Shown here: positions 1 to 7,376 of the stretch, in pieces | Layout of the letters: each line of letters begins with the position of its first letter | Position numbering within the stretch: position 1 is the first letter of the stretch | Assembly (NCBI RefSeq): GCF_003097495.1 | Contig: NZ_QEOP01000003.1 | Coordinates: 111,841-175,840, forward strand | Source: Amnibacterium flavum | GTDB lineage: Bacteria; Actinomycetota; Actinomycetes; Actinomycetales; Microbacteriaceae | Length of the DNA stretch: 64,000 bases | Direction: 5' to 3' | Position numbers and translations under genes: made by a program | The notes under the pieces: model-generated | What the model saw: the letters and a program-made list of their open reading frames with translations, nothing else | Told to the model about the DNA's origin: nothing | The model's database searches: none

Positions 1-1
1 G

Positions 2-478
2 TGGACCGAGATGCCGGTCGTCGTCGCGCCGAAGGACCATCCGATCTCGGTCGTCGACTCCGTCACTCTGGCCGAGCTCGAAGACGAGAACCTGCTCGAA
101 GGCCGCGACGACGACGCACTCGACCTCGTCGCCGCCGGTGTCGGGGTCGCCCGCATGCCGCAATCGGTCTTCCGGGCCACCGGTCGACGCGACGTGAAGG
201 CTCGTGAGATCAGCGACGCCGAGCCCACCCGGATCGCGCTCGTCTGGAAGGCCGGTCCTCCCGACGATTCCGTCGACGAGTTCGTCGGCATCGTTCGCGG
301 CCGCACCGCTCAGAGCTCGCGCGGGACGGGGGGCGAAGCGGCGGCCGAGCCCGAGAAGAAGACCGAGCGCAGGCAACCTCCTCGTGGGCCGGCCGCGAAG
401 GCGAAGCCGGTGCACCGGACCGGACTGCGCGCTCTCCCCCGCAGCAAGAAGAGCGGCGGCAAACGGCGACCCCGCTGA
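2..478 (+). CDS. LysR-family regulator, C-terminal part (5' end outside window)
   Basis: This frame is already open at the left edge and ends at 478, so only about 158 C-terminal residues are seen. The stretch beginning WTEMPVVVAPKDHPIS, followed by a 'GVGVARMPQSV' segment and a hydrophobic 'RIALVWKAGPPDD' strand, looks like the second half of the periplasmic-binding-like effector domain of LysR regulators. In that family such text forms the inducer pocket after an N-terminal helix-turn-helix, which would lie upstream of base 1. The last 60 or so residues are rich in Lys, Arg, Ala and Pro (ending near KRRPR). This is an unusually basic tail for LysR proteins and may be a disordered nucleic-acid-binding extension. 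The next gene is convergent, so the regulator's target is probably to the left of the window. Family assignment is moderate because the DNA-binding half is missing. Confidence 0.6.
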   Translation, partial: WTEMPVVVAPKDHPISVVDSVTLAELEDENLLEGRDDDALDLVAAGVGVARMPQSVFRATGRRDVKAREISDAEPTRIALVWKAGPPDDSVDEFVGIVRGRTAQSSRGTGGEAAAEPEKKTERRQPPRGPAAKAKPVHRTGLRALPRSKKSGGKRRPR

Positions 479-540
479 TCGACGAGTCCACCCGCTTCCG
501 CTCAGCAGGTCGTGCGCTCAGCGACGCAGGTCGGCCTCGG

Positions 541-1296
541 TCAGGACGGGATCGCCCTGCCCAGTGCGATGAGGGTCTGCGCCCAGGCGTCGTTCGCCGC
601 GTCGGCGTCGTAGGTGGCCGGGTTCGTGTCGTTGAAGAACGCGTGTCCGACGCCGGGGTAGACGACGGAGGTGAAGTCCACATCGGTCTCGGCGAGCGCC
701 GCCGACGTGGCGGGCAGGGTCGAGGTGACCCGCTCGTCGGTCTCTCCGAAGAACGCGAGAACAGAACCCTGAATATCGGCGAAGGACGAGTGCTCGGGTG
801 GGATGCCGTAGAACGGGACGGCGAGCCGGATCCTCGCATCGGCGGCCCCGAGCGCCCAGGCGTAGGTGCCGCCGAAGCAGAACCCGACGGTGGCGAGGTC
901 ACCTTCCTCATCGAACTGGGCGCTCACATAGTCGGTGACCTGCTGGAGCACGCTGATCGCCCACTGCGCGTAGTCGGGTGAGTGTGCGGCGCTGAGCTTC
1001 TCGCGGAACGCGGGCTGCGCGTCCGCGCGCACCTTGGGGTCGGGGTGCGACCGGAGCGCAGCGAGCTCGGCGCCCACCTCGGGCGTGATGCCGATGTTGG
1101 AGAGCAGATCCGGCGCGACGACCAGATACCCCTCCGCGGCGAACCGGTCGGCCACGTCGGCGATGTGCTCGACGAGGCCCCACAGCTCGTGGATGAGGAC
1201 GATGCCGCCGAGCGGCGCACCCTCGGGATCCGCGCGATACGCGTTGATCGTGCCGCCGGTGGTGTCGATCTCGATGTGCTGACCCATGGCGCTCAT
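541..1296 (-). CDS. Dienelactone hydrolase family protein
   Basis: A 251-residue alpha/beta hydrolase, the usual length for cytoplasmic dienelactone hydrolases, which open enol-lactone rings in chlorocatechol breakdown or act as general esterases. The catalytic triad is visible: nucleophile Cys140 in GFCFGG, Asp187 in FFGETDERV and His218 in GVGHAF. The conserved Glu37 of the HELWG loop, which in this family helps activate the cysteine, is also present. An internal Met4 is an alternative start. No signal peptide. It lies 49 bases downstream of apt on the same strand and may be co-transcribed, although the functions are unrelated. True substrate is unknown. Many actinobacterial members are not linked to aromatic catabolism, and no catechol genes are nearby. 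Confidence 0.88.
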   Translation of the reverse strand: MSAMGQHIEIDTTGGTINAYRADPEGAPLGGIVLIHELWGLVEHIADVADRFAAEGYLVVAPDLLSNIGITPEVGAELAALRSHPDPKVRADAQPAFREKLSAAHSPDYAQWAISVLQQVTDYVSAQFDEEGDLATVGFCFGGTYAWALGAADARIRLAVPFYGIPPEHSSFADIQGSVLAFFGETDERVTSTLPATSAALAETDVDFTSVVYPGVGHAFFNDTNPATYDADAANDAWAQTLIALGRAIPS

Positions 1297-1345
1297 GATG
1301 CCACTCGACGCTCCGTCGGGGCTGACCCTGGTATGCCCGGTTCGG

Positions 1346-1873
1346 CTACTCGCTGAGCAGCGCGTGCGCCTCGAGGTCGGAGATCCGCGCCCGGCCCTTC
1401 AGCTCGGGGAGTTCGATCACGACGGCGACTCCGACGACCTCGTGTCCGGCTCGCTCGAGCAGCCGCCGGGCGGCCGCCAGGGTTCCGCCGGTGGCGAGGA
1501 CATCGTCGATGAGGAGGACTCGCGCGGGCGGGATCAGCCCCTCGGTCAGCTGAAGGCTCGCATCGCCGTATTCGAGCGAGTAGCTCTCCGAGAGCACGGG
1601 CGGGGGCAGCTTGCCCGGCTTGCGGAGCGGCAGAGCTCCCTTGCCCGTCGCGATCGCGACACCGGCGGCGAGCACGAAACCGCGTGCCTCGGCTCCGGCC
1701 ACGAGATCGAACCGGCCGGCGAACGGCTCTGCGAGCTGCTCCACGACCTGACGGAACGCGTCGGCATTCGCGAAGAGGGGGCTCAGGTCGCGGAAGAGGA
1801 TCCCGGGCTGCGGGAAGTCGGGGGTGAGCGTGGTGTTGTCGCGGACAAGGTCGGCGGAGCTCTGCTGCGGCAC
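1346..1873 (-). CDS. apt: Adenine phosphoribosyltransferase
   Basis: A 175-residue cytoplasmic enzyme that salvages adenine by condensing it with PRPP to AMP. The PRPP-binding signature VLLIDDVLATGGT spans residues 119-131, and the N-terminal 'DFPQPGILFRDLSPL' block is typical of Apt. The start is GTG at 1873. A TAGGCT hexamer (minus strand, 1880-1885) ends six bases before it with no ribosome binding site, so the mRNA is probably leaderless. The gene diverges from the MarP-like protease gene. In many actinobacteria apt sits between secDF and relA; here it does not, so it is a stand-alone salvage gene followed by the hydrolase. Confidence 0.93.
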   Translation of the reverse strand: MPQQSSADLVRDNTTLTPDFPQPGILFRDLSPLFANADAFRQVVEQLAEPFAGRFDLVAGAEARGFVLAAGVAIATGKGALPLRKPGKLPPPVLSESYSLEYGDASLQLTEGLIPPARVLLIDDVLATGGTLAAARRLLERAGHEVVGVAVVIELPELKGRARISDLEAHALLSE

Positions 1874-2017
1874 GGACCAAGCCTACGGCGCGGTGATGCG
1901 AGCCCTGCGCCGGCCGGGGTCGGCGGGCACGCGGCGGGCCGGGCGGCTATCCAGGGTTGGAACGCGAGAATGTCTCGGGGCCGAAACCGGACCCCTTGTG
2001 CGACAACGGGAGGCGAC

Positions 2018-3202
2018 ATGCTGTCGGTCATCGTCGACATCCTCCTGGCGTTCCTGCTCATCGGGTACCTGGTGCAGGGATACCGTTCGGGCTTCCTCCG
2101 CAACGTCTTCTCGATCGCCGGCGTCCTCGGCGGCGCGATCGCAGCCGTGCTGCTCACGCCGTCCGTCACCGGTCTGATCGCTCAGGCGCCCATCCGACTG
2201 GTGGCGACCATCGCCCTGTTCCTCGCGCTCATCGTGATCGGGAGCATCGTCGGCGGCGCCCTGGGCAAGGCCCTCGCGCGCACGGTGCCGCGGGGCCCCC
2301 TCCGCACCCTCGACAAGATCGCCGGCGCGGTGAGCGGCGTCATCGTCACCGCCCTCGCCGCATCCATGGTCGCGTTCGGAATCGGCTCGCTGGGGGTGCC
2401 CGTGCTGAGCCCGGCGATCTCGTCGTCGGTGGTCCTCGCCGGGATCGACCGGCTCACCCCCGATCCCGTGAAGAGCACCATGGCTCAGCTGCGAGCGCTC
2501 GTCGTGAGCGACGGGATCCCCAGCATCTCCGAGGCTCTCGGCGGACCGACGACGGCTCCATCCGTGCCCTCTCTCGACACCGGCACCGACGCCGTCTCGA
2601 CGGCATCACGATCGGTGGTCCGCATCAGCGGCAACGCGTATGCATGCGGACAGAGCCAGACGGGCAGCGGATTCGTCGTCGCCCCCGACCGGGTGGTCAC
2701 GAACGCCCACGTGGTGTCCGGGGTGAGCGAACCGGTCGTGGAGTCCCGCAGCGACGGCACCGTCTCCGGTCGGGTCGTCTACTTCGACCCCGTCGACGAC
2801 ATCGCGGTCATCGCGACCGACGGGCTCGCCGCTCCGGCACTCGGCTTCGGCACCTCGCTCGCCGCGGGAACCGACGCGGTCGCCCTCGGGTATCCGTTCG
2901 GCGGGCCCTTCGCAGCCAAACCGGCCAACGTGATCTCCGTCGCCACCCTCGTCGTCAACGACATCTACGCGAGCAGCTCCAGCCCGCGAGAGGTGTACAC
3001 GTTGGCCGCCGACGTGCAGCCCGGGAACTCCGGCGGCCCCCTGCTCAGCGTCGACGGGGCCATCGTCGGCATCGTCTTCGCCAAGGGCGCCGACACGCCC
3101 AACGTGGGCTACGCGGCGACGATGACCGAGCTCGCTCCGGTGCTCGCGCAGGCGCCGACGCTTAATGCGGGGGTCTCCTCCGGGTCGTGCACGACCGAGT
3201 AA
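2018..3202 (+). CDS. marP: MarP-like membrane serine protease (CvpA domain plus trypsin-like domain)
   Basis: A 394-residue protein with about four N-terminal membrane segments (roughly residues 1-125, a CvpA/colicin V production-like region), a linker, and a trypsin-like extracytoplasmic domain. The catalytic triad is readable: His231 in VTNAHVV, Asp261 in VDDIAVIA and Ser338 in PGNSGGP. Two cysteines, Cys210 and Cys391, flank the protease domain. In mycobacterial MarP (Rv3671c) an equivalent pair forms a disulfide that supports activity during acid stress. Spacing here is closely similar, so I infer the same fold and a role in envelope acid or oxidative resistance. The frame is open far upstream, but ATG 2018 is chosen because it has a clear GGGAGG site 5 bases before it and begins the first membrane segment. 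It is monocistronic. Confidence 0.88.
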   Translation: MLSVIVDILLAFLLIGYLVQGYRSGFLRNVFSIAGVLGGAIAAVLLTPSVTGLIAQAPIRLVATIALFLALIVIGSIVGGALGKALARTVPRGPLRTLDKIAGAVSGVIVTALAASMVAFGIGSLGVPVLSPAISSSVVLAGIDRLTPDPVKSTMAQLRALVVSDGIPSISEALGGPTTAPSVPSLDTGTDAVSTASRSVVRISGNAYACGQSQTGSGFVVAPDRVVTNAHVVSGVSEPVVESRSDGTVSGRVVYFDPVDDIAVIATDGLAAPALGFGTSLAAGTDAVALGYPFGGPFAAKPANVISVATLVVNDIYASSSSPREVYTLAADVQPGNSGGPLLSVDGAIVGIVFAKGADTPNVGYAATMTELAPVLAQAPTLNAGVSSGSCTTE

Positions 3203-3238
3203 GGCGCCGTCGAACGGAATACCCCCATCGCGTAGTTA

Positions 3239-3284
3239 GTTGTGTGATAACAACGTTTATAGTTGACGTCAGTCAACTGTTATC
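3239..3284 (+). promoter_or_regulatory. Nested inverted repeats and promoter before the MFS-MarR-SIP operon
   Basis: Three inverted repeats are packed into 46 bases. GTTGT (3239-3243) pairs with ACAAC (3250-3254); GATAACA (3246-3252) pairs with TGTTATC (3278-3284); AGTTGAC (3261-3267) pairs with GTCAACT (3272-3278). A TATAGT hexamer at 3258-3263 is a plausible -10. Transcription would begin close to the inner palindrome, 50 bases before the exporter start. MarR proteins bind such short AT-rich palindromes and usually regulate their own operon, so this is the expected operator for the MarR protein encoded second in the operon. Local AT content is strikingly higher than the surroundings. Confidence 0.6.
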
Positions 3285-3317
3285 CCCCTCTACTTCTCTC
3301 GCGATTCGAGGAGCTCC

Positions 3318-5018
3318 ATGGCTCGCGCCCCCAAGTCCAGTACGCCGGACAAGACCAAGACCCCGGCGACCCCCGAGCAGCAGAAGCGCCACCGCGAGGT
3401 GCTCTCCGCACTCTCCGGCCTGATCATGGGCATGTTCGTGGCGATCCTCGCCGGCACGGTCGTGTCGACCTCATTGCCCGTCATCGTGTCCGATCTCGGC
3501 GGCAACCAGACCGCCTACACCTGGATCGTCACCGCATCGCTGCTCGCGACGACCGTGAGCACTCCCATCTGGGGAAAGCTCGCCGACCTGATCAGCCGCA
3601 AGCTGCTCATCCAGCTCGCGCTCGTGATCTTCGTCATCGGGTCGGCGCTCGCCGGCTTCTCCCAGGACACCAACACCCTCATCATCTTCCGGATCCTCCA
3701 GGGGCTCGGAGGCGGTGGGCTGACCGCGCTCGTGCAGGTCACGATCGCCGACATCATCAGCCCCCGCGAACGCGGTCGCTACATGGGCCTCATCGGCGGA
3801 GTCATGGCACTCGGGACGGTCGGCGGCCCGCTCATCGGCGGTGTGATCACCGACTCCCTCGGCTGGAGATGGAACTTCTTCGTCGCGCTCCCCGTCGCGA
3901 TCGTCGCCCTCGTCCTCATCCAGCGCACACTGCACCTGCCCAAGCGCAGCGGCAAGGTCATCGTCGACTACTTCGGCGCGATCCTCCTCACCGGTGGCGT
4001 GAGCCTCCTCCTCATCTGGGTGAGCCTCGGCGGCAACGAATTCGAGTGGAACTCCGCGCCGAGCTACCTGATGGTCGGCGGCGCGGTCGCGCTGCTCGCC
4101 CTCACCGTGCTGGTCGAGCTGAAGGTCAAGGAGCCGATCATCCCGCTCACGCTCTTCCGCAACCGCACCTTCGTGCTCGCGGTCATCGCGAGCCTCTCGG
4201 TGGGCGTCGCGATGTTCGGCACCTCGATCTTCCTCAGCCAGTACCTGCAGCTCGCGCGCGGCAACACCCCGACCGAGTCGGGTCTGCTCACTCTTCCGAT
4301 GATCCTCGGCCTCTTCGGCGCCTCGACCGTCATCGGCGGCATCATCAGCCGCACGGGCATCTGGAAGCGCTACATGATCGTCGGATCCGTCCTCCTCACG
4401 ATCGGGCTCGGCCTCATGGGCACGCTCCGTTACGACACCCCCTACCCGCTGATGGCGCTGTACATGGTGGTCATGGGCGCCGGTATCGGCATGGTCATGC
4501 AGAACCTCGTGCTCGTGACGCAGAACTCGCTGAAGGCCAGTCAGCTGGGCGCGGGCAGCTCGTCGATCGCGTTCTTCCGCAGCCTCGGCGGCACCATCGG
4601 CGTCGCGGCGCTCGGCGCCTTCCTCGGAACCCGTGTCACCGGCCTCGTCACCGACGGGCTCGGCGCGCTGGGCATTCCGGCCGGCGCGGCGGGCGGTGGC
4701 AAGATCCCCGACGTCTCGACCCTTCCCGAGCCGATCCGCACGGTCGTCGAGTCGGCTTACGGCGAGGCCGTCGGCGACGTGTTCCTCATAGTGCTCCCGC
4801 TCGCGATCCTGACCATCATCATGATCTCGCTGCTTCCGAACAAGCCGCTCGGTCATAAGACCGCCGTCCAGCAGCTGCGCGACGAAGAACTGGGCCTCCT
4901 CGTCGAGGTCTCGGCGAACGACATCGGTTCGACCACGACCTCGACCGGATCGATCCCGATCCCGACCAACGAGGTCGAGGAGCGTGCGGCCGAGGAAGCG
5001 GAGCGGAGCCGGCGGTGA
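3318..5018 (+). CDS. MFS efflux transporter, DHA2 (EmrB/QacA) type
   Basis: A 566-residue integral membrane protein with about 14 hydrophobic segments, the size and layout of the DHA2 drug:proton antiporters. The first helix begins near residue 35 after a basic, soluble N-terminus. The 'WIVTASLLATTVSTPIWGKLADLISRK' region is the conserved loop 2-3 motif, and 'GGGLTALVQVTIADIISPRERGRYMG' matches motif B/C of this family. The start ATG has a GAGGA site a few bases before it. It overlaps the following MarR gene by four bases (GTGA), and that gene overlaps a siderophore-interacting reductase, so the three are one transcript. The substrate could be a drug. The reductase neighbour makes export of a siderophore or related chelator an alternative (inference). 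Confidence 0.9.
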   Translation: MARAPKSSTPDKTKTPATPEQQKRHREVLSALSGLIMGMFVAILAGTVVSTSLPVIVSDLGGNQTAYTWIVTASLLATTVSTPIWGKLADLISRKLLIQLALVIFVIGSALAGFSQDTNTLIIFRILQGLGGGGLTALVQVTIADIISPRERGRYMGLIGGVMALGTVGGPLIGGVITDSLGWRWNFFVALPVAIVALVLIQRTLHLPKRSGKVIVDYFGAILLTGGVSLLLIWVSLGGNEFEWNSAPSYLMVGGAVALLALTVLVELKVKEPIIPLTLFRNRTFVLAVIASLSVGVAMFGTSIFLSQYLQLARGNTPTESGLLTLPMILGLFGASTVIGGIISRTGIWKRYMIVGSVLLTIGLGLMGTLRYDTPYPLMALYMVVMGAGIGMVMQNLVLVTQNSLKASQLGAGSSSIAFFRSLGGTIGVAALGAFLGTRVTGLVTDGLGALGIPAGAAGGGKIPDVSTLPEPIRTVVESAYGEAVGDVFLIVLPLAILTIIMISLLPNKPLGHKTAVQQLRDEELGLLVEVSANDIGSTTTSTGSIPIPTNEVEERAAEEAERSRR

Positions 5019-5566
5019 CAACCCCCGCGGACGACAGCCAGCCCGCGGCATCGGATCGCGACCCCCTCGGCTCGCTGGAGCAGTCGTTCGCGACGCTCTT
5101 CCGGTTCGTGAAATCCAATGTCCGCGAGTCGGCCGCGCTGCTCGATCCCGAGCTGCCGCCCGCAGCATGGACCGTCCTGCGGCACCTCGTGCGCGAGAGC
5201 CCCCTCCAGGTGGGGGCTCTCGCCTCGGCGACCGGGATGGACAAGAGCTCCATCAGCCGTCATCTCCGGGAGCTGCGCGAGCGGGGTTTCGTCGAGATGA
5301 CCCATAGCGCGGATGACGCGAGGGCGGTACTCGTGCGCCCATCCCAGCTCGCCGTCGACCGCGTCGGCACCGCGCTGGACGCGACGCGCGGGCGCTACCG
5401 CAGATTCCTCGCCACCTGGAACGAGGACCAGCTCGAGCAGTTCTCGGTCCTGCTCGCCCGGTTCGCCGAGATCGAACGATTCACGGCCGACGAGGCCTCG
5501 GCCTCACGCGTCGACGCCGGAGGCTCAGCCTCGGGCCCGGTTCAGCGGGCGACAATAGGCGTATGA
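5015..5566 (+). CDS. MarR-family transcriptional regulator
   Basis: A 183-residue winged-helix protein. The helix-turn-helix is VGALASATGMDKSSISRHLR, followed by the wing 'FVEMTHSADDARAVLV' with the usual Asp/Arg pair. It is about 35 residues longer than a minimal MarR because of Ser/Ala/Gly-rich ends. The GTG start overlaps the stop of the exporter, and its own stop overlaps the next start (ATGA), so translation of all three is coupled. MarR proteins typically repress their own operon and are released by a ligand that is also the pump's cargo. The palindromes at 3239-3284 are the likely operator. Confidence 0.9.
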   Translation: MTTPADDSQPAASDRDPLGSLEQSFATLFRFVKSNVRESAALLDPELPPAAWTVLRHLVRESPLQVGALASATGMDKSSISRHLRELRERGFVEMTHSADDARAVLVRPSQLAVDRVGTALDATRGRYRRFLATWNEDQLEQFSVLLARFAEIERFTADEASASRVDAGGSASGPVQRATIGV

Positions 5567-6405
5567 CCGCATCGCCCGGCGACTCCCCCGCAACGACCTC
5601 CTCCACCACTTCAGCCGCCGTCCCGCGGCTCTCGAGCTCAGCCGTCGCGGCGCGCGAACGCGAGGTCGTCCGGCATGAGACGAGCCTCCGCAGCCTGACT
5701 GTCACCGCGGTCCGCGATCTGACGAGCAGTGTCCGGCGGGTGACGCTCGTCGGGCCCGAGCTCGCCGGGTTCGCGAGCGCGGGCCCCGAGGACCACCTCA
5801 AGGTGCTGTTCCCCGCCGCTCCCGGGCAGCGCATCATGCGCGACTACACCCCCGCCGCCCACCGGATCACCGACGACGGCACCGATGAGCTCGACATCGA
5901 TTTCGTCGTGCACGGCGATACGGGACCTGCGAGCGCGTGGGCGGCCGGTGCGAAGCCCGGCGACACGCTGGCGGTCGGCGGACCGCGGGGATCGCGTCTC
6001 GCGCCTCGCGGATACACCCGTTACGTTCTGCTCTCGGATGAGAGCGCGGCGCCCGCGCTGGCGCGGTGGATCGCCGCGGTGAGGGACGAGGGCGCCGTGA
6101 CCGCGTTCGTTCAGTCGACGGATCCGCGGATCCTCGACTACCCGTTCCCGACCGGCCCCGGTGTGACCGTCACCCCTATCGCGCCCGGCGCCGAGGCGGC
6201 CCTCGCCGCGTTCGAGGACGCCGCTCCCGACGCGGACACCTTCGTGTGGGCCGCTGGCGAGGCGACCGCGCTCGTTCCCATCCGCCGCTGGCTGCGCGAG
6301 CGCGGCCTCGACAAGAACCAGGCGAAGGTCGACGGCTACTGGCGCATCGGTGTGGCGGAGCTCGACCACCACGCCCCCCTCGACCCCGAGAACCCCGAAG
6401 ACTGA
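5563..6405 (+). CDS. Siderophore-interacting protein (NAD(P)H:ferric-siderophore reductase)
   Basis: A 280-residue cytoplasmic flavoprotein of the SIP/ViuB family. RDYTPA at residues 93-98 is the FAD-isoalloxazine motif. 'GPRGS' and the 'YVLLSDESAAPALARW' strand belong to the siderophore-interacting domain, and 'FVWAAGEATALVPIRRWLRER' followed by 'VDGYWRIGVAE' is the family's C-terminal signature. Such enzymes reduce ferric siderophores to free Fe(II) after import. The first 40 residues are Ser/Thr/Ala-rich and may be disordered. It is the third gene of the MFS-MarR-SIP overlap operon, which links the exporter to iron chelates. The stop is followed at once by the hairpin repeat array. Confidence 0.9.
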   Translation: MTASPGDSPATTSSTTSAAVPRLSSSAVAAREREVVRHETSLRSLTVTAVRDLTSSVRRVTLVGPELAGFASAGPEDHLKVLFPAAPGQRIMRDYTPAAHRITDDGTDELDIDFVVHGDTGPASAWAAGAKPGDTLAVGGPRGSRLAPRGYTRYVLLSDESAAPALARWIAAVRDEGAVTAFVQSTDPRILDYPFPTGPGVTVTPIAPGAEAALAAFEDAAPDADTFVWAAGEATALVPIRRWLRERGLDKNQAKVDGYWRIGVAELDHHAPLDPENPED

Positions 6406-6448
6406 CCCACCTGGGCACCGCCGTCGAGCGCAGCGAACGGAGCCGCTA

Positions 6449-6788
6449 CCCGCCCGTTGAGCGCAGCGAAACGAGTACCCCAGGCCGTCCTTGAAGCCCT
6501 GCGCATCGCTGCGCTCAGCGGGCGGGCACCACCCCCGCCCGTTGAGCCCGTCGAAACGAGCGACCCACGCCCGTCCTCAAGCCCTGCGCATCGCTGCGCT
6601 CAACGGGCGGGCTGGCGGGCAGCTCCCGCCCGTTGAGCGCAGCGAAACGAGCACCCCAGACTTCAAGACGGCCCTTCGCTTCCCTGCGCTCAGCGGGCGG
6701 GCGGACAGCAGCCTCGCCCGTTGAGCCCGTCGAAACGAGCGACCCACGCCCGTCCTCACGCCCTGCGCATCGGTGCGCTCAGCGGGCG
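6449..6788. repeat. Four tandem long inverted-repeat units
   Basis: This fills the 393-base gap between the SIP gene and the convergent VanZ-like gene. Each unit of about 75-80 bases is a left arm (core CGCCCGTTGAG) and its complement on the right (core CTCAGCGGGCG). Arm pairs are 6449-6466/6509-6526, 6534-6546/6599-6611, 6625-6642/6684-6701 and 6715-6725/6778-6788. In units 1 and 3 the arms are 18 bp with one G.U; unit 2 is 13 bp perfect. Left arms come in two flavours, continuing GCGCAGCGAAACGAG (units 1, 3) or CCCGTCGAAACGAG (units 2, 4). Units 2 and 4 also share almost identical loops. The array resembles REP/BIME-type intergenic palindromes. It may act as a bidirectional terminator or mRNA-end protector for the converging genes (inference). 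A related pair is at 35363-35442. Confidence 0.85.
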
Positions 6789-6798
6789 GGGGCGGCGG

Positions 6799-7272
6799 CT
6801 AGCGCTGGGCGAGCACCGGGTGGCGCGACTCCGCGGCACGCGCCCGGGCGATGCGGCGGGCCTTCGGCGCGGTGATGGCGATCACGAGCAGCGTTCCGAC
6901 GATGCCACCGATCGAGTTCGACACCAGATCGCGCACGTCGGCGACGCGGGTGGTGAAGATCAGCAGCTGGGCGAGCTCGATGATCGACGACAGGGCGAAG
7001 CTGAGCAGGATCGCGAGCCACCACCGCCCGCGACCGAACAGGAGGACCAGGAACATGCCGATCGGTGCGAACATGGCGACGTTCGCCCCGAACTCCACGT
7101 CGGAGTAGTCGATCCAGCGAGTGCCGGGGATGGTGTCGAGCACGTCGAGCACTCGCCACACGAACCCGTCGGTTCCCTCACCGAGCGGCAGTTGCGGGGA
7201 CAGAGTGAGCCATCCGACGAAGCCGAGATAGGCGAGCGTCACCAGCGAGAGCAGCGGGTGTCGGCGGAACAT
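6799..7272 (-). CDS. VanZ-like family membrane protein
   Basis: A 157-residue protein with four to five membrane helices. The motifs 'LTLSPQLPLGEG', 'NVAMFAPIGMFLVLL' and 'SSIIELAQLLIF..RVADVRDLVSNSIGGIVG' are the VanZ-like domain signature; VanZ confers low-level teicoplanin resistance, and most homologues have unknown envelope roles. The Arg/Ala-rich cytoplasmic tail ends in the repeat array. The frame is open further upstream, but ATG 7272 starts the first helix. A GAGAAT hexamer (minus strand, 7279-7284) ends six bases before it, suggesting a leaderless transcript. The gene lies just downstream of helD on the same strand. Confidence 0.85.
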   Translation of the reverse strand: MFRRHPLLSLVTLAYLGFVGWLTLSPQLPLGEGTDGFVWRVLDVLDTIPGTRWIDYSDVEFGANVAMFAPIGMFLVLLFGRGRWWLAILLSFALSSIIELAQLLIFTTRVADVRDLVSNSIGGIVGTLLVIAITAPKARRIARARAAESRHPVLAQR

Positions 7273-7376
7273 CCCTCGATTCTCTCCCCTCGGGCTGGGT
7301 GTCGCACGCGCAGCGGCTACGACATGCCCAAGAAATGCCGTCGAGGCGGGCAGCGGCGGAGCCGGACAGCCCCGGG

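Noticed and set aside
3471..5168. Open frame of about 565 codons antisense to the exporter gene, mostly Asp/Glu/Arg/His
   Set aside because: Composition is that of a reversed membrane-protein gene. The plus strand shows a clear 14-helix transporter.
6449..6788. Possible CRISPR array
   Set aside because: Units are 75-80-base inverted repeats, not 25-37-base direct repeats with unique spacers, and there are no cas genes.
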